From assembly GCF_030317115.1 (NCBI RefSeq), contig NZ_JASZYF010000013.1, forward strand, positions 62,001 to 126,000: DNA of 64,000 nt. The letters run 5' to 3'. Under the pieces are notes generated by a model. The model had not been told where the DNA came from. It was given only the letters and a program-made list of their open reading frames with translations, and made no database searches. The translations under genes and the position numbers were made by a program. Origin of the DNA: Variovorax gracilis. Lineage in GTDB: Bacteria > Pseudomonadota > Gammaproteobacteria > Burkholderiales > Burkholderiaceae_C. Positions 15,646 to 27,005 of the stretch are shown one piece after another. The stretch's first letter is position 1. Each line of letters starts with the position of its first letter.

Positions 15646-16628
15646 GGCCTTCCTGTCCGGGCGGCCTCGAAACGGCTGAACCGGATGTCCGGCGCGCTGG
15701 TGTTGTGGCGCGATGGCACCACCCGGCCGAAGCGGACCTCCGCCGCTTCGAGCGTGGAGACCGACGGCAGGTCGCGAGTCTGCATCGCCGAAGTGGGCGA
15801 CGCCTTCCAGCTCAGCGCGCTCATGTCGGCGTTGTCGGCGGTCACGTACATCGAGCGCAGCATCGCGAAGGGCTGCTCGGCGCGCGTCGGTGGCTTCAGG
15901 GACACATCGAGCGCGGTGCGCTTCTCGCTGATCTCCGCGACCTTCAGGTCCGCGTGGCCGCCGCCGGCGAAGCGAACATGGAAGGCGAGCGGCTTGATAC
16001 TGACGTCGATCGATGCGATGTTGACCACCGGTCGGCGGTCCATCTGGACCGGCCCCATCAGGAAGGACGAGCCGTAGACGCCGTCACCGAAGCGGGCCAG
16101 CGGCAGCGGCTTGAGGCGCCAGTAGCCGTCGGCCGGATACATCACGAGCGCTTCGAGGGGCTTGGCGCCCGCCTTCTTCGCGTAGACCTGCAGGAGATGG
16201 ATGTCGTCCTCCGTGCGCTTGCCGACACGCACCGGCACCCGGTGCGGCCGCCAGAAACTGGGCAGCGTGAGGCCGACGATCATCCAATCCTTGCCGTCGT
16301 GCAACACGACGCGGCGCGGCTTGAACGGGAAACTTGGGTCGGTGGGATGCGCACCGCCATCGAAATTGCAGTTGGAGAAGTCGGGCGCCGTGACGTCTGC
16401 CTTGATGTTCGCCAGGTAGGGCGGTTGCAGCGCCTCGACCCGGAAGCGGGTGATACCCCGGCCGCTGAGGGTCAAGGACACGTTGTCTTCCTCGGCGCAG
16501 GCCGTGGGGCGAGTCTGGTTGCCGACGGTCACGCTGGCGGGTGCGGCCCATGCCGATGCGCAGGCGAAGGATGCCGCGGCCAACGAAGCAGCGGCGATCC
16601 GAACTTGGAGATGCGATGAACTTGCCAT
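15642..16628 (-). CDS. hypothetical exported protein
   Basis: A 328-residue protein with a signal peptide ending ASAWAA. The mature part contains two cysteines near residues 42 and 86 and no recognisable enzyme motif. Stretches such as HDGKDWMIVGLTLPSFW and MLRSMYVTADNADMSALSWK suggest beta-rich repeats. It follows 22 bases upstream of nothing on its own strand except the kinase-like gene ending region; the downstream 41-codon frame is coupled to it. The ATG at 16628 is chosen because it begins the signal peptide; the frame stays open upstream without a site. Confidence 0.75.
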   Translation of the reverse strand: MASSSHLQVRIAAASLAAASFACASAWAAPASVTVGNQTRPTACAEEDNVSLTLSGRGITRFRVEALQPPYLANIKADVTAPDFSNCNFDGGAHPTDPSFPFKPRRVVLHDGKDWMIVGLTLPSFWRPHRVPVRVGKRTEDDIHLLQVYAKKAGAKPLEALVMYPADGYWRLKPLPLARFGDGVYGSSFLMGPVQMDRRPVVNIASIDVSIKPLAFHVRFAGGGHADLKVAEISEKRTALDVSLKPPTRAEQPFAMLRSMYVTADNADMSALSWKASPTSAMQTRDLPSVSTLEAAEVRFGRVVPSRHNTSAPDIRFSRFEAARTGRP

Positions 16629-16650
16629 GAGTCTTGGTGGATCTGTTGCA

Positions 16651-17307
16651 CTAGGGGCGCCGGGCCACGAGGTCACTGAACAGCCGGTGCTCGCACGCGG
16701 GGTCGGAACACTTGTCGCATGGCCAGAACCACAGACGCTGTTGCTCGCCGGTGCGTCCCCTGCTCGACGCATTGGCCGCTGCTTCCGCGCTGGCGTTGAT
16801 GGCGTTCCACGCACTGGCCAGCCGCTCCGGGCCGCGGCCGTGGATCACGGTGTAGGGCGCTCCCGCGCGGGCGAGGGCCGCGCGCAGCGATGCGTCCATC
16901 CGCTCGCGTTCCGCCTCGTCGCCGCTGCACGGCAGGTCGAGCGCCATCAGCAGCGTGATCGCGTAGCCGCGGTGGGCCGTCATCGCGTTCGCAAACAGCG
17001 CGTCGTTCCCGAACAGGGTGTCGCTGTGGACCGCTGTCGTCAGGGCTGTCGTGTCGGCCACGACCACGCCTCGTTCAGCTGCGGACGCGATGAGACGGGT
17101 CTGTTCGCGGGCGATCGCGGCCAGTTGGGCGTCGTCTGGCGTGCGCTCCTCGCGCATCCGCCATTCGTGCGAGACATCCGCCACCAGGGTGACCGCGACG
17201 CCGCGCTGCGCCAGCCGGGCGGCGAGCGCGTTCGCGAGTTCGGTCTTTCCGGTGCTTGGGGCGCCGAGCAGCGCGATGACGCAGCCAGCGGGGAGATCGG
17301 GCGTCAT
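16651..17307 (-). CDS. P-loop ATPase/kinase, NadR-like
   Basis: A 218-residue P-loop protein with Walker A GAPSTGKTELANAL near residue 15, and AIAREQTRLIASAAERGVVVADTT, whose terminal Asp may be Walker B. It resembles the AAA_28/NadR kinase-like family. The C-terminus carries a possible metal site CDKCSDPACEH, which follows WFWP. It lies in a minus-strand run upstream of the exported protein and 23 bases downstream of ftsB. The phosphoacceptor is unknown. Confidence 0.75.
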   Translation of the reverse strand: MTPDLPAGCVIALLGAPSTGKTELANALAARLAQRGVAVTLVADVSHEWRMREERTPDDAQLAAIAREQTRLIASAAERGVVVADTTALTTAVHSDTLFGNDALFANAMTAHRGYAITLLMALDLPCSGDEAERERMDASLRAALARAGAPYTVIHGRGPERLASAWNAINASAEAAANASSRGRTGEQQRLWFWPCDKCSDPACEHRLFSDLVARRP

Positions 17308-17330
17308 GGGGCCGCCGGGATCGAGGCCAT

Positions 17331-17606
17331 TCAGCGCGTGATCTGCACGAAGACTTCGTTGGGCTTGACCATGCCGAGCTCCTGCCGGGCACGCTCCTCG
17401 ACCATCTCCAGCCCTTCCTTCAGGTCGTTGACCTCGTTGGCGAGCCGTTCGTTGTTCAAGGCGGCGCGGGCGTTGGCTTCCTTCTGGTCGGCCAGTTTCT
17501 CCTGCAACTGCGCGACCTCGCGCACGCTGCCGCGCCCGGTCCACAGCTGCCACTGGAGGATCAGCAGCAGGAGGACCAGGATGATCGGGACGATGCGCGA
17601 TCGCAT
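17331..17606 (-). CDS. ftsB: cell division protein FtsB
   Basis: A 91-residue bitopic protein: a short cytoplasmic start (MRSRIVP), one transmembrane helix (IILVLLLLILQWQLW) and a periplasmic coiled coil rich in Glu, Asn and Leu, ending GMVKPNEVFVQI, which is typical of FtsB/DivIC. It forms the FtsQLB complex that activates septal synthesis. It follows eno by 20 bases, the standard eno-ftsB arrangement in Proteobacteria. Confidence 0.95.
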   Translation of the reverse strand: MRSRIVPIILVLLLLILQWQLWTGRGSVREVAQLQEKLADQKEANARAALNNERLANEVNDLKEGLEMVEERARQELGMVKPNEVFVQITR

Positions 17607-17626
17607 GGCGCCTGATCCCGGGAAGA

Positions 17627-18943
<1,317 letters not shown>

Positions 18944-18970
18944 TCACACAGCGCTCAAAACCTGACGCTC

Positions 18971-19261
18971 CTATACACCTTCGACAACGATCATTCGCAT
19001 GATCGCCGCGCCCTGGCGCGCGGCCCGCGCCTTGCCGTATTCCGGCGAATTATTGAATTTCTTGGCTGCCTCGACGGTCGGGAACTTGAGGAGCACCAGG
19101 CGCTGGGGATTCCAGTCGCCCTCGAGCACTTCGACCTTGCCGCCGCGCACGCAGACTTCTGCGCCGTGCGCCTTCATGGCCTCGGTGGACCACTTCTTGT
19201 ATTCCTCGTACTGCGTCGGGTTCGTGACTTCGACGTTGGCGATGATGTAGGCACTGGTCAT
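18971..19261 (-). CDS. DUF1330 family protein
   Basis: A 96-residue dimeric alpha/beta-barrel domain of the DUF1330 family ([59 protein letters not shown]). Biochemical function is unknown for the family. Its ATG overlaps the kdsA stop (ATGA), so it is translated with kdsA; eno follows 60 bases on. Confidence 0.9.
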   Translation of the reverse strand: MTSAYIIANVEVTNPTQYEEYKKWSTEAMKAHGAEVCVRGGKVEVLEGDWNPQRLVLLKFPTVEAAKKFNNSPEYGKARAARQGAAIMRMIVVEGV

Positions 19262-20115
19262 TGTTGAAAGATGTCCTCTAGGAATGAGTTCTTCTTGGCG
19301 ACGCTGTCGAGCGCCAGCAGCGTCTCGAGCAGGGCCTTCATGTGCTTGAGCGGCACGGCATTGGGGCCGTCGCTGAGCGCCTTGGCCGGGTCCGGATGCG
19401 TTTCCATGAACAGGCCGGCCACGCCCACTGCGACGGCCGCACGCGACAGCACCGGCACCATTTCGCGCTGGCCGCCGGAACTTGTGCCTTGGCCGCCGGG
19501 CAACTGCACCGAGTGTGTGGCGTCGAAGACCACCGGCGCGCCCGTCTCGCGCATGATCGCGAGCGAGCGCATGTCGGAGACGAGGTTGTTGTAGCCGAAG
19601 CTCGCGCCGCGTTCGCAGGCCATGAAGCTGTCTTCAGGCAAGCCCTTTTCCCTGGCGGCCGCACGCGCCTTGTCGATCACGTTCTTCATGTCGTGCGGCG
19701 CGAGGAACTGGCCCTTCTTGATGTTGACCGGCTTGCCCGACTGCGCCACCGCGCGGATGAAGTCGGTCTGGCGGCAGAGGAAGGCCGGCGTCTGCAGCAC
19801 ATCCACGACCTGGGCAGCGGCCGTGATGTCGTCCTCGGTGTGCACGTCGGTCAACACCGGCAGGCCCAGCTCGCGCTTGACCTTGGCGAGGATGTCCAGG
19901 CCCTTGTCACGACCGGGGCCGCGAAAGCTGGTGCCGGACGAGCGATTGGCCTTGTCGAAGCTGCTCTTGAAGATGAAGGGGATGCCGAGCGAGGAGGTGA
20001 TTTCCTTCAGCGTGCCGGCCGTGTCCATCTGCAGCTGCTCGGACTCGACCACGCACGGTCCCGCGATCAGGAAGAAGGGCTTGTCCAGCCCGATGTCGAA
20101 TCCGCACAGTTTCAT
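19258..20115 (-). CDS. kdsA: 3-deoxy-8-phosphooctulonate synthase KdsA
   Basis: A 285-residue enzyme condensing arabinose-5-phosphate with phosphoenolpyruvate to make KDO-8-phosphate for lipopolysaccharide. Motifs: [77 protein letters not shown] and [17 protein letters not shown]. It lies between pyrG and the DUF1330 gene. The metal-dependent or independent class cannot be assigned confidently from motifs alone. Confidence 0.97.
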   Translation of the reverse strand: MKLCGFDIGLDKPFFLIAGPCVVESEQLQMDTAGTLKEITSSLGIPFIFKSSFDKANRSSGTSFRGPGRDKGLDILAKVKRELGLPVLTDVHTEDDITAAAQVVDVLQTPAFLCRQTDFIRAVAQSGKPVNIKKGQFLAPHDMKNVIDKARAAAREKGLPEDSFMACERGASFGYNNLVSDMRSLAIMRETGAPVVFDATHSVQLPGGQGTSSGGQREMVPVLSRAAVAVGVAGLFMETHPDPAKALSDGPNAVPLKHMKALLETLLALDSVAKKNSFLEDIFQQ

Positions 20116-20194
20116 GCAACCCCCGCGCTTGTCACCTTGTGTACCGCGCTGCCTCCCAAGGGGGCATTCGCGCCTCGAAGCGGTCCAGCGGCGC
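20116..20194. repeat. possible intergenic palindromic (REP-like) element between pyrG and kdsA
   Basis: A 79-base spacer containing a GC-rich imperfect palindrome (GCCTCCCAAGGGGGC) followed by GCGCC/GGCGC arms. There is no T tract, so it is not a normal terminator. The composition resembles short intergenic palindromic repeats common in Comamonadaceae genomes. A looser GC-rich palindromic stretch is at 29931-29980. Confidence 0.3.
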
Positions 20195-21936
<1,742 letters not shown>

Positions 21937-21938
21937 TT

Positions 21939-21944
21939 TACACT
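21939..21944 (+). promoter_or_regulatory. -10 element for coaBC
   Basis: TACACT ends 7 bases before the coaBC ATG, with no Shine-Dalgarno between, consistent with a leaderless transcript. Confidence 0.4.
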
Positions 21945-21951
21945 GCCGGCC

Positions 21952-23178
21952 ATGCAAGAACTCGCAGGCAAACATATCGTCTTGGGGCTCACCGGGGGCA
22001 TCGCCTGCTACAAGTCGGCGGAGTTCTGCCGGCTGCTGGTCAAGTCGGGCGCCACCGTACAGGTCGTGATGACCGAAGCCGCCGCGCAATTCATCACGCC
22101 TGTGACGATGCAGGCGCTGTCCGGGCGCCCCGTGTACACCTCGCAATGGGACGTGCGCGAACTCAACAACATGCCCCATATCAACCTGAGCCGCGAAGCC
22201 GATGCAATCGTGCTGGCGCCAGCCAGTGCCGATTTCATCGCGCGGCTCGTGCAGGGGCGTTCCGACGAACTCCTGAGCCTCATGTGCCTGGCGCGCCCGA
22301 TGGACCGCGTGCCGCTGCTCATTGCACCGGCCATGAACCGCGAGATGTGGAGCCATCCGGCAACGCAGCGCAACCTGCGGCAGGTCGATGCCGACGGCGC
22401 CCTCGTCTTGGGCGTGGGCAACGGCTGGCAGGCCTGCGGCGAGACGGGCGACGGCCGCATGCTCGAAGCCGATCAACTGTTGGACGAAGTCATTGCCCAG
22501 TTCCAGCCCAAGGTGCTCGCAGGCCAGCATGTGGTCGTGACGGCCGGTCCGACCTTCGAGGCACTCGACCCGATCCGCGGCATCACGAACCACTCGTCCG
22601 GCAAGATGGGCTTTGCTATTGCCCGTGCGGCGCGCGATGCCGGCGCCGAGGTCACGCTGGTGGCCGGCCCCGTGCATCTGCCGACGCCGCGTGGCGTGCG
22701 CCGTGTCGACGTGTTGTCTGCACAGCAGATGCTGGAAGCCACCCTGCATTCGGTCCGGACCGCGTCGATCTTCGTCGCGACCGCCGCCGTGGCCGACTGG
22801 CGCCCGGCCGCGCACAGCCAGCAGAAGATCAAGAAGGACGGCACCGGCAAGCCGCCCATGCTGCAGTTTGTCGAGAACGAAGACATCCTGCTGACCGTCG
22901 CCCAGGGTGCGCGCGCCCAGGGCGGTCAGTTGTTCTGCGTGGGTTTCGCCGCCGAAAGCGAGAACCTCGCCGAACATGCCAAGGCCAAGCGCGAGCGCAA
23001 GGGCATTCCGCTCCTGGTCGGAAACATCGGGCCGCTCACGTTCGGCCAGGACCACAACAGCCTGCTGCTGGTCGACGCGAAGGGCGTGCGGGAGCTGCCG
23101 CGCGCCCCCAAGCTCACGCTGGCGCGAGAGCTGGTCGCGGAGATCGCGGCCCGCTTGCCCGCCGGGCTCCACCCATGA
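21952..23178 (+). CDS. coaBC: bifunctional phosphopantothenoylcysteine decarboxylase/synthase CoaBC
   Basis: A 408-residue bifunctional coenzyme A enzyme. The N-terminal CoaC flavoprotein half has [14 protein letters not shown], the active-site His in [19 protein letters not shown] and the catalytic Cys loop [12 protein letters not shown]. The C-terminal CoaB half starts [20 protein letters not shown] and has [19 protein letters not shown] and [11 protein letters not shown]. It is divergent from pyrG. The dut gene follows after 34 bases, the usual coaBC-dut order. Confidence 0.97.
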   Translation: MQELAGKHIVLGLTGGIACYKSAEFCRLLVKSGATVQVVMTEAAAQFITPVTMQALSGRPVYTSQWDVRELNNMPHINLSREADAIVLAPASADFIARLVQGRSDELLSLMCLARPMDRVPLLIAPAMNREMWSHPATQRNLRQVDADGALVLGVGNGWQACGETGDGRMLEADQLLDEVIAQFQPKVLAGQHVVVTAGPTFEALDPIRGITNHSSGKMGFAIARAARDAGAEVTLVAGPVHLPTPRGVRRVDVLSAQQMLEATLHSVRTASIFVATAAVADWRPAAHSQQKIKKDGTGKPPMLQFVENEDILLTVAQGARAQGGQLFCVGFAAESENLAEHAKAKRERKGIPLLVGNIGPLTFGQDHNSLLLVDAKGVRELPRAPKLTLARELVAEIAARLPAGLHP

Positions 23179-23212
23179 AACAACAGCCATCCCAATTTCA
23201 AAGGCGCAATCA

Positions 23213-23659
23213 GTGAAAGTCGACGTTCGAATCCTCGATCCCCGCATGCAGGACCAACTGCCGGCGTATGCAACCCCTGGCAGCGCCGGACTGGACCTCA
23301 GGGCCTGTCTCGATGCGCCCATCACGCTGGAGCCGAATGCTTGGCAATTGGTGGGAACGGGTATCGCGATCCATCTGGCTGATCCCGGTTTTGCGGCCAT
23401 GATCCTGCCGCGCTCGGGGCTCGGCCACAAGCACGGCATCGTGCTGGGCAACCTGGTCGGCCTGATCGACAGCGACTACCAGGGCGAACTCAAGGTGAGC
23501 GCGTGGAACCGCAGCGACACGCCTTTCGTGTTGCAGCCCATGGAGCGGCTGGCCCAGCTGGTGATCGTTCCGGTCGTTCAGGCGCGGTTCAACGTGGTGG
23601 CCGAATTCCCGCCCAGCGAGCGCGGCGAGGGTGGGTACGGCTCGACGGGCAAGCACTGA
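23213..23659 (+). CDS. dut: deoxyuridine 5'-triphosphate nucleotidohydrolase
   Basis: A 148-residue trimeric dUTPase with all five motifs: [10 protein letters not shown] (1), [16 protein letters not shown] (2), [17 protein letters not shown] (3, catalytic Asp), [10 protein letters not shown] (4) and [12 protein letters not shown] (5). It keeps uracil out of DNA and provides dUMP. The start is GTG at 23213 (VKVDVRILD) with AAAGG upstream; the next ATG would remove the first strand. Confidence 0.97.
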   Translation: MKVDVRILDPRMQDQLPAYATPGSAGLDLRACLDAPITLEPNAWQLVGTGIAIHLADPGFAAMILPRSGLGHKHGIVLGNLVGLIDSDYQGELKVSAWNRSDTPFVLQPMERLAQLVIVPVVQARFNVVAEFPPSERGEGGYGSTGKH

Positions 23660-23731
23660 AAAGGCGGGGGCGAGAGCCGCTGTAGGCCCGGTCCTTCAAC
23701 AGCGCACCGGGGGCGCCCACGCGTAAAGAAT

Positions 23732-23756
23732 GGAACCGGAGACGTCGTCGCGCGTC
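23732..23756 (+). promoter_or_regulatory. ECF-sigma-type promoter before the glycine-zipper lipoprotein
   Basis: GGAAC (23732-23736) is separated by exactly 16 bases from CGTC (23753-23756), matching the group-4 (RpoE-like) -35/-10 pattern. It lies about 100 bases upstream of the lipoprotein ATG in a 196-base spacer. Envelope lipoproteins of this kind are common targets of RpoE-like sigma factors. Confidence 0.45.
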
Positions 23757-23855
23757 GAAGGTTTCAACATGTGTTCAACGTCATCGAGCGCGCCGTCGCT
23801 GCGTTAATTCACATGCCCGGGGCGCATCGGTCGTGCCGTTTCGAGGAACTACATC

Positions 23856-24350
23856 ATGAAAATCTCCATTCGTTCGCTTTCCGTCACCGCCTCCTTGGCG
23901 GCCATCGCCACACTGACTGCCTGCGTGGCGCCCGCACCTGTCTATCAGACCTCCCGCTATCCGTACCAGCCGGTGCAACCGATCGCACAACCAGGCCCGT
24001 ACGTCGAGTACGGCCGCGTTGCCAACATCGAGGTGCTCCGCAGCGAGACCGCGGGAACCGGCTCCACCGGCGTCGGCGCCATCGCCGGTGGTTTGCTCGG
24101 GGGGGTGGCCGGCAATCAGATCGGCAAGGGCAACGGCCGGACTGCAGCGACCGTTGCGGGTGTGGTCGGCGGCGCGTTGCTGGGCAACAGCATCGAGTCG
24201 AATCGCAACGCTCCGCGCGCCTATGAAAGCTATCGCGTCTCGATCCAGACAGACAACGGCGGCTATCGCGCGTTCGACGTGCCGTCGCCCGGCGACCTGC
24301 GCATCGGCGATCGTGTCCGCATAGACAACGGACAGATTTCACGGTTCTGA
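23856..24350 (+). CDS. glycine-zipper 2TM lipoprotein (SlyB/17-kDa antigen type)
   Basis: A 164-residue outer-membrane lipoprotein with lipobox LTAC near residue 23 and a Pro/Tyr/Gln-rich linker. The glycine-zipper hairpin GVGAIAGGLLGGVAGNQIG ... VAGVVGGALLGNSIES (about 72-112) precedes a C-terminal beta domain (YRVSIQTDNGGYRAFDV). It resembles SlyB/Pcp lipoproteins, which are envelope-stress related. GAGGAAC precedes the ATG. It is monocistronic, with a strong terminator. Confidence 0.9.
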   Translation: MKISIRSLSVTASLAAIATLTACVAPAPVYQTSRYPYQPVQPIAQPGPYVEYGRVANIEVLRSETAGTGSTGVGAIAGGLLGGVAGNQIGKGNGRTAATVAGVVGGALLGNSIESNRNAPRAYESYRVSIQTDNGGYRAFDVPSPGDLRIGDRVRIDNGQISRF

Positions 24351-24371
24351 CCTCCGTGCGCCAACGTGAAA

Positions 24372-24395
24372 AGCCGGGCAATGCCCGGCTTTTTC
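24372..24395. terminator. bidirectional intrinsic terminator
   Basis: An 8-bp stem AGCCGGGC/GCCCGGCT (24372-24390) with a three-base loop, flanked by AAAA on the left and TTTTTC on the right. It can stop the lipoprotein gene on the plus strand and slyD on the minus strand, whose stop is at 24415. Confidence 0.9.
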
Positions 24396-24414
24396 ATGAG
24401 TGCTGGGGATGCGT

Positions 24415-24939
24415 TCAGTGAAGCAGGTCGTTGCCGGGCGCCGTGTTCGGAACCTTGAAAAAGCCCGTGCCTGCTGTGCCCCGACCGATCTCTTCTTCGG
24501 TCGCTTCGCGCACGGACTTCACGGTCATGTCCAGACGGATCGCTATGCCCGCCAGCGGGTGGTTCCCATCCAGCACCAAATGGTCCGGATAGATTTCGCT
24601 GACCGTATAGAGCACGTCCTTGGGCATGTCGGGGTTCACGCCTTGCGGCAACGCAGCCCCGTCGAAAGTCATGCCTTCCTCCGTGCCTTCGGGGAAGAGG
24701 GTGCGGGGCTCGAGGAAGAGCAACTGGTCGTTGAAGTCGCCGAAAGCCTGTTCGGGTTCGAGTTGAAGCTGCACCCTGGCGCCCGGGCCATGGCCCATAA
24801 GAGCGGCCTCGATGGCCTCGAAAAGATCGTCGCCGCCGACCAGGAATTCGACAGGGTCATCGAGCACGTCCAGAACTTCGCCCAGCGTGTCTTTCAGCGT
24901 CCAGGTCAGGCCGACCACGCATTGTTCAGAGATTTCCAT
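24415..24939 (-). CDS. slyD: FKBP-type peptidyl-prolyl isomerase, SlyD-like
   Basis: A 174-residue protein with an FKBP domain and an IF insert, as in SlyD: VVGLTWTLKDTLGEVLD, LVGGDDLFEAIEAALMGHGPG, EPEQAFGDFNDQLLFLEPRTLF and HPLAGIAIRLDMTVKSVREAT. It catalyses proline isomerization and acts as a chaperone. It lacks the His-rich metal-binding tail of E. coli SlyD, so a nickel role is not supported. It is divergent from roxA, with only 14 bases between start codons. Confidence 0.88.
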   Translation of the reverse strand: MEISEQCVVGLTWTLKDTLGEVLDVLDDPVEFLVGGDDLFEAIEAALMGHGPGARVQLQLEPEQAFGDFNDQLLFLEPRTLFPEGTEEGMTFDGAALPQGVNPDMPKDVLYTVSEIYPDHLVLDGNHPLAGIAIRLDMTVKSVREATEEEIGRGTAGTGFFKVPNTAPGNDLLH

Positions 24940-24941
24940 AC

Positions 24942-24951
24942 GAGAATTCTC
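24942..24951. promoter_or_regulatory. symmetric divergent promoter element between slyD and roxA
   Basis: The perfect palindrome GAGAATTCTC is centred in the 14-base gap between two divergent start codons, with two bases on either side. On each strand GAGAAT ends 6 bases before the start, so one sequence may provide the -10 for both genes. No Shine-Dalgarno is present for roxA; GGGAG lies 9 bases before slyD. Confidence 0.5.
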
Positions 24952-24953
24952 CC

Positions 24954-26093
24954 ATGGAGATTGATCACCCCTTGACCTTGCTCGGTGGACTGAGCGCTCA
25001 ACAGTTCATGCGCCGCCATTGGCAAAAGAAGCCACTGCTGGTACGACAGGCCGTGCCCGCGATGGTGCCACCGATTGCGCGTCCCGAACTGCTCGATTTG
25101 GCGGCACGCGAGGAGGTCGAGTCTCGCCTCATCCAGCATGGCAAGTCGGGGTGGACGCTCAGGCATGGCCCCTTCGCGCGCCGATCGCTGCCTTCCCTCA
25201 AGCAACCCGGCTGGACGTTGCTGGTGCAGGGGGTCGATCTTCATGACCAAGGTGTGCATGAATTGTTGCAGCAGTTCCGATTTGTTCCCGATGCCCGGCT
25301 CGACGACGTGATGATCAGCTACGCGAGCGACACCGGCGGCGTCGGCCCGCATTTCGACAGTTACGACGTGTTCCTGCTGCAGGCGCAGGGTCGACGTCGC
25401 TGGTCGATCGGCAAGCAGCGCGATCTGCGCCTCCAGCCGAATGTCCCGCTCAAGATCCTCGCGCAGTTCGAGCCCGAGCAGAGCTTTGTGCTCGAAGCGG
25501 GCGACATGCTCTATCTGCCGCCGCGCTATGCGCACGATGGCGTTGCAGATGGCGATGACTGCATGACCTATTCCATCGGCCTGCGCTCGCCGGCCGCTGC
25601 GCCGCTGGGCGCTGACCTGCTCGCGCGCATCGCGGAGGCCCAGGCTGATGCCGCGCAGGACGCGGCAACGCGAGCGGCGGTGCACTATCGCGATCCGTTG
25701 CAGCCTGCCCTTGACACCCCGGCGGCGATGCCGCCCGCCCTGCAGGCTTTTGCCCGGGAGGCCGTGCTGGCCGTCATGCGCGATGGCGACATCGTCGACC
25801 GCGCGCTCGGCGAATCGATGACCGAGCCCAAGCCGACGGTCTGGTTCGACCAGGGCGAAGCGCCGTCCGAATTGAACGCCGTCGCCCTCGACCGCCGCAC
25901 GCGGATGCTTTACGACGAGCGGCATCTCTATATCAACGGCGAGAGCTTTCGTGCCTCCGGCCGCGACGCGAAGCTCATGCGGCGTCTCGCCGATCAGCGA
26001 GAGCTCGGGCCTCGCGAGCTCGCGAGCGCGAGCGCAGATGCACTCGCGCTCCTGAGCGACTGGTGCGAAGCAGGGTGGGTGCATGCAGAGTGA
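24954..26093 (+). CDS. roxA: JmjC-type ribosomal protein L16 arginine hydroxylase RoxA
   Basis: A 379-residue cupin/JmjC 2-oxoglutarate oxygenase of the YcfD/RoxA family, which hydroxylates an arginine of ribosomal protein L16. The iron ligands are His and Asp in GPHFDSYDVFLLQ (about residue 127) and the distal His in PPRYAHDG (about 190). QKKPLLVRQAVP near the N-terminus and a C-terminal winged-helix-like dimerization region complete the family layout. It is divergent from slyD, and the next gene overlaps its 3' end by 11 bases. Confidence 0.9.
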   Translation: MEIDHPLTLLGGLSAQQFMRRHWQKKPLLVRQAVPAMVPPIARPELLDLAAREEVESRLIQHGKSGWTLRHGPFARRSLPSLKQPGWTLLVQGVDLHDQGVHELLQQFRFVPDARLDDVMISYASDTGGVGPHFDSYDVFLLQAQGRRRWSIGKQRDLRLQPNVPLKILAQFEPEQSFVLEAGDMLYLPPRYAHDGVADGDDCMTYSIGLRSPAAAPLGADLLARIAEAQADAAQDAATRAAVHYRDPLQPALDTPAAMPPALQAFAREAVLAVMRDGDIVDRALGESMTEPKPTVWFDQGEAPSELNAVALDRRTRMLYDERHLYINGESFRASGRDAKLMRRLADQRELGPRELASASADALALLSDWCEAGWVHAE

Positions 26094-26586
26094 AACACCT
26101 GTTGCCGAATTGCCCGATGGCCCATTCGATGGGCGCCATGCATTTCGCGCGCACCTGCAGACGGCTCTGTCGGCCGCGGCGAGGCAGAACTGGCGCGAAA
26201 TCGTCCTGAGCGATCCCGACTTCGACGACTGGCCGTTGGGCGAGCGCGCCATCGTCGATGCGCTTCAGGCCTGGTCGGCGGCGGGGCGCAGTTTCGTGCT
26301 GCTGGCGCAGGGTTTTCGTGTCTTCGAGCGGGAACACGCACGCTTTGTCCACTGGCGGCGCATGTGGAGCCACATCGTGGAATGCCGCGCCTGCGACGGA
26401 CCCGGCCTGCCCGAGGTGCCGAGCGCGATCTGGACGCCGTCATGGTTTCTGCATCGCATCGACGTCGATCATGGCCGCGGTGTCTGCGGACGCGATCCCG
26501 AGGGCCGTCGTGCATTGCGGGAGCGCCTTGACGAATGCCTGGGGCGTGCGCGGCCGGCTTTTCCGGCATCGACGCTTGGCTTGTAA
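26083..26586 (+). CDS. conserved hypothetical protein coupled to roxA
   Basis: A 167-residue soluble protein with no signal or membrane segment, overlapping roxA by 11 bases, so it is translated with it. It contains EIVLSDPDFDDWPLGERAIV and FVLLAQGFRVFEREHARFVHWRRMWSHI in separate blocks, plus VECRACDG. The pattern resembles a family found beside roxA in related bacteria, but no function is known to me. A role in ribosome or translation regulation is only a guess from context. Confidence 0.75.
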   Translation: MQSETPVAELPDGPFDGRHAFRAHLQTALSAAARQNWREIVLSDPDFDDWPLGERAIVDALQAWSAAGRSFVLLAQGFRVFEREHARFVHWRRMWSHIVECRACDGPGLPEVPSAIWTPSWFLHRIDVDHGRGVCGRDPEGRRALRERLDECLGRARPAFPASTLGL

Positions 26587-26637
26587 GCCAATGCCGCGAA
26601 TCGCACTGCAATACATACTCTGCGGAGGGTGCAGGTC

Positions 26638-26643
26638 TAGAAT
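26638..26643 (+). promoter_or_regulatory. -10 element for the small lipoprotein gene
   Basis: TAGAAT lies 36 bases before the ATG at 26680, followed by a T-rich leader and an AAAGGAG ribosome site. No strong -35 was seen. Confidence 0.45.
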
Positions 26644-26679
26644 TTTTTCTTTGAGACCTTCATCCAAAGGAGCCCTGTA

Positions 26680-26931
26680 ATGAAGAAGTCTGCATTGATC
26701 GCTTCGCTGATCGCCGCTGCCGCACTGACCGCATGCGGAAAGAAGGAAGAGCCGCCGGCCGTGGTTGCACCACCGCCTGCCCAGGTCACTCCGCCTGCCG
26801 CACCTGCGCCCGCGCCGGCACCCGATGCATCGGCGACCCCGTCTCCCAATGCGTCTTCCGCTCTCGATGCGGCCAATGCCGCGACGGAAGCAGCCAAGAA
26901 GAATGCGGAAACACCGCCAGCAAAGCCCTGA
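26680..26931 (+). CDS. small Pro/Ala-rich lipoprotein
   Basis: An 83-residue lipoprotein: signal peptide MKKSALIASLIAAAAL with lipobox LTAC, then a charged KKEEPP segment and a low-complexity Pro/Ala region, then an Ala/Asn/Lys helix (DAANAATEAAKK). It could be a short periplasmic spacer lipoprotein. AAAGGAG precedes the ATG, and it has its own promoter and terminator. Function unknown. Confidence 0.85.
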   Translation: MKKSALIASLIAAAALTACGKKEEPPAVVAPPPAQVTPPAAPAPAPAPDASATPSPNASSALDAANAATEAAKKNAETPPAKP

Positions 26932-26967
26932 AGTTCCGAATCACAAGTGCAACTGCAACAACCACCG

Positions 26968-26990
26968 GGCCGCCTTCGGGCGGCCTTTTT
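26968..26990 (+). terminator. intrinsic terminator with TTCG tetraloop
   Basis: A 7-bp stem GGCCGCC/GGCGGCC (26968-26974 with 26979-26985) around TTCG, followed by TTTTT. It ends the small lipoprotein transcript. Confidence 0.92.
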
Positions 26991-27005
26991 CATGCGCTCG
27001 AAGAT

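Noticed and set aside
23175-23216. A 13-codon frame (ATGAAACAACAG...) overlapping the coaBC stop and the dut start
   Set aside because: It is joined to the coaBC stop by ATGA and ends at dut, but there is no ribosome site or composition signal; too short to call.
24415-24939. SlyD as a nickel-binding metallochaperone
   Set aside because: The His/Cys-rich C-terminal tail of E. coli SlyD is absent; the protein ends in a neutral tail.
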